From contig JBCCQA010000006.1 of assembly GCA_039024635.1 (NCBI GenBank), forward strand, positions 62,001-126,000: a stretch of DNA of 64,000 nt, written 5' to 3'. Made by a program: the position numbers and the translations under genes. Positions 58,241 to 64,000 of this stretch are shown one piece after another. Each line of letters opens with the position of its first letter. The first letter of the stretch is position 1. This DNA is from Kuafuiihalomonas sp039024635 (GTDB lineage Bacteria; Myxococcota; Kuafuiibacteriia; Kuafuiibacteriales; Kuafuiibacteriaceae). Under the pieces are notes generated by a model. The model searched no databases and was not told the DNA's origin. It saw only the letters and a program-made list of their open reading frames with translations.

Positions 58241-58750
58241 ATGAGCTTGCTCGAGCGAATCCGCGTGCTCGTCGCACGGAACCTACTGCAGCTCGACGAC
58301 ACCCCGCATCGCATCGCTTTCGGTGTGTTTTGGGGTTTCCTGATCGGTGCCACGCCCACCATCGGCATTCAGGTGGTCCTCTACCTGGCCGTCGCCAGCG
58401 TGGTCGGGGCCAACCGCATCTCGGGCATCCTCCCCATCTGGCTATCGAATCCGGTCACCGCCGTCCCGCTCTACTACAGCGAATGGCAGATCGGTCGTCT
58501 CTTGGTGACGGGTTCCTTCGGTACGGCAGCCGAGAGCTGGGGCGTGATCTCGACAGCGATCCAACCCGCGGCGGGCCAGTCCTGGTGGTCGAGGATCCTC
58601 GAGCTCGATCTCTACGTGAAGCTCTTCGACGCCATGGTCAGCTTGGGCGTAGAGCTCTGGGTAGGAAGCGTCTTGGTCGGCGTCGCCGTGGGCGGCATCG
58701 GCTATTACTTCGCGTACCACGCCGTGAAGAAGTACCGCCAGGCCTCATGA
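58241..58750 (+). CDS. DUF2062 membrane protein
   Basis: A 169-residue protein with the DUF2062 motif 'TPHRIAFGVFWGFLIGATPT' (about 21-40) and a following 'GIQVVLYLAVASVVGANR' helix; about three membrane segments. DUF2062 proteins are inner-membrane proteins of unknown function. The stop overlaps the exonuclease III start (ATGA). Confidence 0.85.
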   Translation: MSLLERIRVLVARNLLQLDDTPHRIAFGVFWGFLIGATPTIGIQVVLYLAVASVVGANRISGILPIWLSNPVTAVPLYYSEWQIGRLLVTGSFGTAAESWGVISTAIQPAAGQSWWSRILELDLYVKLFDAMVSLGVELWVGSVLVGVAVGGIGYYFAYHAVKKYRQAS

Positions 58751-59520
58751 GGATCATGAGCTGCAACGTCAACGGACTTCGTTCGGCGACCTCGAAGGGC
58801 TTCTTGGAGTGGATGCGGCGACAAAAGCCGGACGTACTCTGTTTACAAGAGGTCCGGGCCGAGCCGGACCAGCTCCCTCGCAAGGCGGCCGTGCCTCGAG
58901 GCTTCGAGGCCCGCTACTTCAGCGCTCAGAAGAAGGGCTACAGCGGCGTCGCCATCTGGAGCGTTCAACCACCTCTTGAGTGGAGCGAGGGTATTGGTCG
59001 GAAGGACTGGGACGCAGAAGGACGAATGCTGAGGGCAGACTTCGGCCGTCTTTCCGTCATCAGCCTGTACATACCCTCCGGCTCTTCGGGTGACGAGCGC
59101 CAGCGCGCCAAGTACCGCTTCATGGCACGATTGTTCGAGTGGCTGCGAGACTTCCGCGCCAGTGGTCGGTCTTTCGTCATCACGGGGGACTGGAACATCG
59201 CCCACCGCGAGCTCGATCTGAAGAACTTCAAGAGCAACGTACGGAACTCGGGCTTCCTTCCCGACGAGCGGGCATGGCTGGGCCAAATCCTGGACGAACT
59301 CGAGCTCGTGGATGTCTTCCGAAGGCTCGAACCCGAGCGCCGCGTCTACACCTGGTGGTCGAACCGGGGACGCGCCTTCGAAAAAGACGTGGGCTGGCGC
59401 CTGGATTATCAGCTCGCAACGCCGGACGTGGCCGAGACAGCGACGAGCTGGTCGGTCTATCGACGACGACGCTTCTCGGACCACGCGCCCCTCACCATCG
59501 ACTACCGATTCGAGTGGTAG
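58747..59520 (+). CDS. xthA: Exodeoxyribonuclease III / AP endonuclease
   Basis: A 257-residue enzyme that nicks DNA at abasic sites and degrades one strand 3'-5' in base excision repair. Conserved elements are 'RIMSCNVNGLRSA', the catalytic Glu in 'VLCLQEVRAEPDQ', 'GRMLRADFGRLSVISLYIPS', 'ITGDWNIAHRELDLKN' (Asp and Asn), 'WRLDYQLAT' and the final 'SDHAPL' catalytic Asp-His. Start at ATG 58747 overlapping the DUF2062 stop. A longer frame from 58330 lies inside DUF2062. Confidence 0.94.
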   Translation: MRIMSCNVNGLRSATSKGFLEWMRRQKPDVLCLQEVRAEPDQLPRKAAVPRGFEARYFSAQKKGYSGVAIWSVQPPLEWSEGIGRKDWDAEGRMLRADFGRLSVISLYIPSGSSGDERQRAKYRFMARLFEWLRDFRASGRSFVITGDWNIAHRELDLKNFKSNVRNSGFLPDERAWLGQILDELELVDVFRRLEPERRVYTWWSNRGRAFEKDVGWRLDYQLATPDVAETATSWSVYRRRRFSDHAPLTIDYRFEW

Positions 59521-59552
59521 CCCCAGGCCTGGAGCACTGATACGGACGGCCC

Positions 59553-60179
59553 ATGTCTTTTGGCGCCTTCCTGAGTCAGGGCGGATGGGCGATGGGCCCC
59601 ATCTACCTGTGCTCCGTGGTCGCCTTCGGCGTCTTCATCAAGAAGATCCTGGAGTTCAGAGGGGCGCGGATGGGCGACCTTGGATGGTTCGACGCTTTTA
59701 TCGAAGCGCTGCGCACCAAGGACGTCGACCGGCTGGGGCGAAGCCTCGACGGACCTTCTCACCCCGGGACACGCGTCCTGATGGCCGGACTTCGGGTCCG
59801 TCGGCTCGGCCCCGAGCACGTTGCGGCTGAGGCACGAAGAGTAGGGACTCTAGAGCTGGAGCGCGCGGAGGCCTACCTCCCCATCCTGAGCTTCATCGCC
59901 CAGGCTGCGCCTTTGCTAGGGCTGCTGGGTACGGTCCTCGGCATGGTCGATCTGTTCCAAGGGCTGCAGTCAGCGGGCCTGGACGCCATCGATCTCGCCC
60001 AGCTGTCGAGCGGAATCTGGAAGGCCCTACTGACCACGGCCGCTGGGCTGACGGTCGCGCTCCCGACCTTGGCCGCCTATAGCTATCTGGCGCGTCGGGC
60101 CGAGACCCTTCGCGTCCAGCTCTCCAACTTGACCCAAACCACCCTGACCGAGCTTGCCCTCCAGGCGGAGCGAGACTGA
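59553..60179 (+). CDS. MotA/TolQ/ExbB-type proton channel protein
   Basis: A 208-residue inner-membrane protein with three helices: one near the N-terminus ('MGPIYLCSVVAFGVFIKKIL') and two in the conserved C-terminal block ('LSFIAQAAPLLGLLGTVLGM' and 'LLTTAAGLTVALPTLAAYSYL'). The last helix holds the Thr of TolQ/ExbB channels. With the next gene (3-bp gap) it forms a proton-motive-force unit; TonB, TolA or the driven partner is not in the window. Confidence 0.9.
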   Translation: MSFGAFLSQGGWAMGPIYLCSVVAFGVFIKKILEFRGARMGDLGWFDAFIEALRTKDVDRLGRSLDGPSHPGTRVLMAGLRVRRLGPEHVAAEARRVGTLELERAEAYLPILSFIAQAAPLLGLLGTVLGMVDLFQGLQSAGLDAIDLAQLSSGIWKALLTTAAGLTVALPTLAAYSYLARRAETLRVQLSNLTQTTLTELALQAERD

Positions 60180-60182
60180 ACC

Positions 60183-60593
60183 ATGGCCTTCGAACTCGAA
60201 CGACCGAGGCGTCCCGAGCCGAGCATCAACCTGTCGGCCCTGATCGACATCGTCTTCATTCTGATGATCTTTGTGATCCTGGGCGCGACCTTCGACCGAA
60301 TGCGCGCCATCGGTATCGACCTGCCGGAGAGTAGCGTGACTCAGCAAGCGCCGGAGACCCCGGTGATCATCAAGACGACGGCTGACGGAACCCTCTTCCT
60401 CAACGAAGAAGCCGTGGCCGAGGAGGGGCTGGGCGCTGCCCTTCGGGCTGCCCGAGCCCAGTCCGAGTCCTTGGTCATCCAGGCCGATGCCAGCGTCCCG
60501 GTTCAGCGGGCCGTTGACCTGCTCGACGCGGCCCGAGAGGCGGGCTTCGTCGACGCCAGTATCTCGACCCTACCTCGTCGCGGCGCTCGCTGA
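60183..60593 (+). CDS. ExbD/TolR-family protein
   Basis: A 136-residue protein with one N-terminal helix containing the proton-carrying Asp ('PSINLSALIDIVFILMIFVI') and a periplasmic domain with TolR patterns ('ETPVIIKTTADGTLFLN' and 'VIQADASVPVQRAVDLLDAA'). It works with the TolQ/ExbB protein just upstream to convert the proton gradient into work at the outer membrane. Its end overlaps folB by 24 bp on the other strand. Confidence 0.9.
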   Translation: MAFELERPRRPEPSINLSALIDIVFILMIFVILGATFDRMRAIGIDLPESSVTQQAPETPVIIKTTADGTLFLNEEAVAEEGLGAALRAARAQSESLVIQADASVPVQRAVDLLDAAREAGFVDASISTLPRRGAR

Positions 60594-60950
60594 GCCGCGG
60601 CTTCGTTTGATCCGGACGCTGACGTCGGCTGCGTCCGGGACTGCGCCCGGTTTGTGCACCGTGACCTCTACCCAGTTCACGGCCGAGCTGGCGCTAAGGA
60701 TGCCCGCGGCAACCTCGGCAGCAATCGACTCGATGAGGTCATGGTGTCGCGATCGACACACGCTTCGCGCGACCTCCGACAGCCCGTCATAGTTGATGGC
60801 GTCGGCGATGTGGTCACTGGCTCCGGGCTTTCGCAGATCGCAGCCACACACGAGGTCAAAACGTAGGGTTTGAAGGGTCCCCTTCTCGAATTCGAAGACC
60901 CCGACGGGGGCTTCGATCTTCAGGCCGTGGACGCGGACCTCATCGCTCAC
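60570..60950 (-). CDS. folB: Dihydroneopterin aldolase
   Basis: A 126-residue enzyme that converts 7,8-dihydroneopterin to 6-hydroxymethyl-7,8-dihydropterin in folate synthesis. Visible FolB features are 'VGVFEFEKGTLQTLRFDLV' with the pterin-binding Glu, 'INYDGLSEVARSVC', 'HDLIESIAAEVAAGIL' and the Lys-containing 'VTVHKPGAVPDAADVSVRI'. Normal length. It is convergent with the TolR gene (24-bp overlap) and 67 bp beyond the lipoprotein gene end. Confidence 0.87.
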   Translation of the reverse strand: MSDEVRVHGLKIEAPVGVFEFEKGTLQTLRFDLVCGCDLRKPGASDHIADAINYDGLSEVARSVCRSRHHDLIESIAAEVAAGILSASSAVNWVEVTVHKPGAVPDAADVSVRIKRSRGSASAATR

Positions 60951-61017
60951 GCCTCGACGCTGCCCGAAGGCCGGTCAGATGCCGACCAGAAAGCCCACAT
61001 CACTCCGCCGGCGCCGC

Positions 61018-62262
61018 CTACCAGGACTGGGGGCCATCCAGGCTCTGAATCTCCATGGGGCCGACCACGCGGTCGATGGGCACGAGCTCGGCATCTCCTT
61101 CGGCGTCGAAGCGGAGAAGGGCCACCAGCCAAACGTCCCCGAGCTCACTGCGCAGCCGGCGAGGCCCAAGCCCGGGGATACTGAGCATGGTCCGCCGATG
61201 GAGGACGCGAACGAAGGCGCTGGCCGGAGCTCCCGTCAGGGACTCGACCGCGATGCCCATCAGCTGGGAGGGACCCGTCGATGCGAAGCCCAGCTCGGGG
61301 CCGAACCCATCGAAGTCGTCTTCGACCCGCCCTGGTCCTTGATCCGGTGTGCGGGGGGAGCTGAGGGCTGTGCGTTCGAAGAGTCGTCCGTCTTCGTCGG
61401 CCAGAACCAGATCCAAGTCGGCCTCCCCGTCCCAGGTCAGAACGACCTGCAGCTCCTCCTGAAGAAGGGGTGCCGAGACCGATACCGAGCAGCGAGTCCG
61501 ACCGCCGTCGAAGCTCGCTTCCACCGTGTTGCGGCCCTGAAACAGGGGGAGATCTCGGATCTCGAAACGATCGCCCAAGAGCTCCAGCGGACCATCCATC
61601 ACCTGGAGCCGCCCGTCGGTAATCCGCCAAACGCCCCCCCCTGCGCCGGGATCCACGATCCCCGACAAGACCGGGAGCCTGAGCGCCGAGAGGGTGAGGT
61701 CATTCTCCGGGCGCTCGATGCGAGCCTGCGGGCAATCTTCGCAGTCTGCACGAAGACGAACATCCAGACTCCTTCGCGCGCCCGGAACCTCGGCTTCGAG
61801 TCGTATCCGCTCGACCTGAGGAGGGAGGAGCAGGTCCTGAACGAAGGGGATGGCGACGGTTCGTCCGGGCTCGGGGTTGACGAGCTCGAGGTCGGCGGCT
61901 CGGGTCGAACAGCCCCCGCCCCCCACGACGCCAACCTCGACCGCCACCGAAGGCGCGGCCGTCTCGACGCTTCCGACCACGGTCAGAATCGACAAACCAG
62001 ACGCAAGCTGCTCGCCGGGTGCAGGCGTGCTCACCACGATTCGGGGGGCCCGAGCGAGCTCACGACAACGTCCTTCGTTGCTGCACACGGCCCGCCGGGC
62101 GGCCGTGTTCGGCTGCGGACAGTCCGAGGCCTCCAGGCAGTCGAAGTCGCAGCTCCCACTCGAGCCGCAGAAGAAGCCCACCGGGCAATCGGTGGTGGTC
62201 GCACACGGAAGCTGGTCGCAACCGAACAGTACCGAGGGAACCAAAAAAAGCAGGCTTCTCAC
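61018..62262 (-). CDS. Cys-rich lipoprotein with YfaP-like beta domain
   Basis: A 414-residue predicted lipoprotein: lipobox 'SVLFGCD' at about residues 10-16, then a Cys-rich segment (about ten Cys to residue 65, including 'TTDCPVGFFCG'), a Gly/Val-rich beta region and, from about 265, a domain with 'VVLTWDGEADLDLVLADEDG', the strand pattern seen in YfaP-type DUF2135 domains. Probably outer-membrane or surface associated; function unknown. The ATG overlaps the stop of the VWA gene (4 bp), so the two are coupled. Confidence 0.72.
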   Translation of the reverse strand: MRSLLFLVPSVLFGCDQLPCATTTDCPVGFFCGSSGSCDFDCLEASDCPQPNTAARRAVCSNEGRCRELARAPRIVVSTPAPGEQLASGLSILTVVGSVETAAPSVAVEVGVVGGGGCSTRAADLELVNPEPGRTVAIPFVQDLLLPPQVERIRLEAEVPGARRSLDVRLRADCEDCPQARIERPENDLTLSALRLPVLSGIVDPGAGGGVWRITDGRLQVMDGPLELLGDRFEIRDLPLFQGRNTVEASFDGGRTRCSVSVSAPLLQEELQVVLTWDGEADLDLVLADEDGRLFERTALSSPRTPDQGPGRVEDDFDGFGPELGFASTGPSQLMGIAVESLTGAPASAFVRVLHRRTMLSIPGLGPRRLRSELGDVWLVALLRFDAEGDAELVPIDRVVGPMEIQSLDGPQSW

Positions 62263-64000
62263 GAGCAGCCCGGCGTGTACTCGACCCTGATCTCTGCTGA
62301 CTCAGGCGGTGGCTGGTCGAAGGTCACGACCCGGCGTTCGTCGTCGAGGGACCAGTTCGATACCTGGACCCCATTGACTTCGACCACCACCGGAAAGCCC
62401 TCCTCGGCCTGACCCTCCAGCCCGAAGGACCGCTCCAGACCAAAGGCAAAATCGCCGAGGGACTGAAGGTTGGGTCCCCAGGCCCGGCAGATGTCGAGGC
62501 CGATTCCCCGCGTGAGTCCGACGAAGTCGACGTAGCGGGGCGCGGGAAAGGTCGAGGGAAGACAGCCGACTTCGCCCCCCGAGACCACAGCGACGACCAG
62601 ATCCGGGACGAGGCGATTGAGCGCATCGAAGAAGAACTCCACCGGCTCGGAGGAACCATCGTCCTCGTCGGACACGATGATTAGAACGACACCGGCATCT
62701 CTCTGTAAGAGGCCGGCGTTGTTGCCCTGGCCGGCCCGAGCTGCCTCGAAAGCGCTCACCGCAGCTTGGAGGCCTTGCTCGAAGCCAGAACCAGTAATGC
62801 CGACGCGGGCCTGGGTTCGAAAGTTGGAGATGACATCGGCCGGGGTCAGTAGGTCGCTGTCGATGACCGGGCCCACGAGTCGACCGTTTCTCAAGGTCAC
62901 CGAGGTCGTGGTGATCCCGATACGGTAGCTGACGCTCTGCAAATCCGCCTGCGTGATAAAGCTCTGGATATTCTCGGCCAGCGCCTCCTGGTCATCCTCC
63001 ATCGAACAGGAGTCATCGATCACGAAAAGCACGTCGGTCCGGGAGCGATCCCGCTGCTCGAAGTTCTCGATCCGCCTCGGCACCTCCACAACCTCGGCCG
63101 ACACCGGAACGAAGAGGGGGAACGGAAGGCGCTCAAACTCGAAGCGTATCTCGGTCTGAAGCGGGCCCAAGTCATCGGGCGTCAGGGTGACGCCCCAAGT
63201 CTCATCCAACCCGCCCCCCAAAATGGCGCTTCCGCGGCCATTGAGCGTGAGCTCGGGAAGGACGGTCTCCAAGTCGACGCTGGTCACGGAGACTTCACTG
63301 GAGCCGAGGTTGACGAGTCGCGTGGACAGGCCCTGGGGCCCACAGTCCACGTCGACTTCGCCGAAGTCGAGCAGAGGCGGAATGGCGATCAGCTCGGAAT
63401 AGCCGGCGCCAGTCCCGACCAGGCCGACCGGGACCCTCGGGAGGATCGGATCGTCGGTCTCGACGAAGAGGGTCGCTTTGGCATCCGTCTCTCGGTTGGG
63501 GCGAAAGACGAGCTCCACTCGGGCCTCGCCGCCGGCCGAGAGTGTCCCCATGGGCCCGCTCGAAATCTCGAAGGCCGGAGCGAAACCGGGCCCCGGGGTC
63601 AAACCTCTGATCTCACAGCTCTGGTTCCCGAGGTTTCGGAGCAAGACCTCACGGCGTCGCTCTTGCCCAGGCAGGGTCACGCCGAAGTTCGCGATCTCGG
63701 GTCGGACGTCGATCTCGCAGAAAGCGCTTCCGACAGCCCCTCGAACGTCGACGTCGACCTGTGGCTTGGCGGGATCGGTCGAAGAGAAGGATACGGTCGC
63801 CGTGAAGACGCCTTCCGACGAAGGAGCAAAGCGAAGGCGAGCAAAGGCCGACTGTCCACCCTGGAGCGTCAGCGGCAGTTGAGGCGGCTCCAAGACGTAG
63901 GCAGCGTCGCCTTCGATCGAGGCCGCGGTCACATCGAGGCTCGAAGAGCCCGAGTTGCTGATGACGATCTGCTGCTCTTCCACCCGAGCCCGCGGGAGTA
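62259..64000 (-). CDS. Choice-of-anchor/VWA-domain surface protein, 5' end outside window
   Basis: A protein of at least 579 residues whose start lies beyond the right edge; the frame is open through 64000. The N-terminal visible part has three or more ASPM-SPD-2-Hydin-like Ig domains ('IVISNSGSSSLDVTAASIEG', 'EVLLRNLGNQSCEIRG', 'VRLVNLGSSEVSVTSV'-type strands). A von Willebrand A domain follows from about residue 310, with the MIDAS 'VIDDSCSMEDDQ' (D-x-S-x-S). The end is a short beta segment and a Cys ('EYTPGCS'). Probably secreted or surface exposed. It is upstream of, and coupled to, the Cys-rich lipoprotein. Confidence 0.82.
   Translation of the reverse strand, partial: LPRARVEEQQIVISNSGSSSLDVTAASIEGDAAYVLEPPQLPLTLQGGQSAFARLRFAPSSEGVFTATVSFSSTDPAKPQVDVDVRGAVGSAFCEIDVRPEIANFGVTLPGQERRREVLLRNLGNQSCEIRGLTPGPGFAPAFEISSGPMGTLSAGGEARVELVFRPNRETDAKATLFVETDDPILPRVPVGLVGTGAGYSELIAIPPLLDFGEVDVDCGPQGLSTRLVNLGSSEVSVTSVDLETVLPELTLNGRGSAILGGGLDETWGVTLTPDDLGPLQTEIRFEFERLPFPLFVPVSAEVVEVPRRIENFEQRDRSRTDVLFVIDDSCSMEDDQEALAENIQSFITQADLQSVSYRIGITTTSVTLRNGRLVGPVIDSDLLTPADVISNFRTQARVGITGSGFEQGLQAAVSAFEAARAGQGNNAGLLQRDAGVVLIIVSDEDDGSSEPVEFFFDALNRLVPDLVVAVVSGGEVGCLPSTFPAPRYVDFVGLTRGIGLDICRAWGPNLQSLGDFAFGLERSFGLEGQAEEGFPVVVEVNGVQVSNWSLDDERRVVTFDQPPPESAEIRVEYTPGCS

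Overview
The window is GC-rich, densely coded chromosomal DNA from a Gram-negative bacterium, most probably a myxobacterium-like member of the Myxococcota (former Deltaproteobacteria). The pointers are a MYXO-CTERM-like C-terminal tail on a secreted Ig-like protein, a myxobacterial-style PilZ domain, a two-kinase-domain Ser/Thr kinase, paired DUF3857/transglutaminase-type proteins, several Cys-rich lipoproteins and VWA surface proteins, and a non-flagellar type III secretion export gate. Placement is inferred from gene content only. I see no rRNA, tRNA, CRISPR array, insertion sequence or phage gene. Genes are packed with many 4-bp start/stop overlaps, and only one intergenic stretch exceeds 300 bp (31604-31938).

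Layout. 1-2990 (+): end of a type III secretion operon (SctQ-like C-ring piece, then SctR, S, T and U). 2968-3882 (-): pirin. 3971-6592 (+): alanyl-tRNA synthetase. 6729-9659 (+): a PilZ domain joined through an acidic linker to a degenerate Hsp70-like domain. 9667-11007 (-): glutamate-cysteine ligase. 11137-19995 (+): a DUF3857/transglutaminase-type protein with an intact triad, a lipoprotein paralogue that has lost the triad, a sodium/solute symporter and an alpha/beta hydrolase. 20001-31603 (-): a long co-directional run in transcription order: ATP-grasp protein, class II photolyase, zinc-finger ParA, RHH protein, family 2 glycosyltransferase, AccD, FolC, AMIN/coiled-coil protein, TetR regulator, enoyl-CoA hydratase, biotin carboxylase and a lipoprotein.

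31939-36303 (+): a four-gene Gld-type ABC export cluster. 36245-43886 (-): carboxyltransferase, pseudokinase-kinase, rhodanese-YggX fusion, SixA-type phosphatase, and the MYXO-CTERM Ig-like protein. 43946-54501 (+): leucine-rich-repeat-like protein, an isocitrate-dehydrogenase-like protein with a damaged active site immediately before mdh, an ATP/ADP-translocase-like protein fused to HEAT repeats, RNase R, an aminotransferase and a 65-residue membrane protein. 54637-60593 (+): fused hydantoinase/oxoprolinase, DUF2062 protein, exonuclease III and a TolQ/TolR pair. 60570-64000 (-): FolB, a YfaP-like lipoprotein and a VWA protein cut by the window edge.

Most of the window is housekeeping (translation, lipid and folate synthesis, glutathione, central carbon, RNA decay, DNA repair). 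The most unusual parts are proteins built from a recognisable enzyme fold that has lost its catalytic residues, or fusions of domains usually separate: PilZ-Hsp70, the triad-less transglutaminase paralogue, pseudokinase-kinase, the isocitrate-dehydrogenase-like protein, rhodanese-YggX, and a ParA with two N-terminal CxxC/CxxxC modules partnered by an RHH protein.
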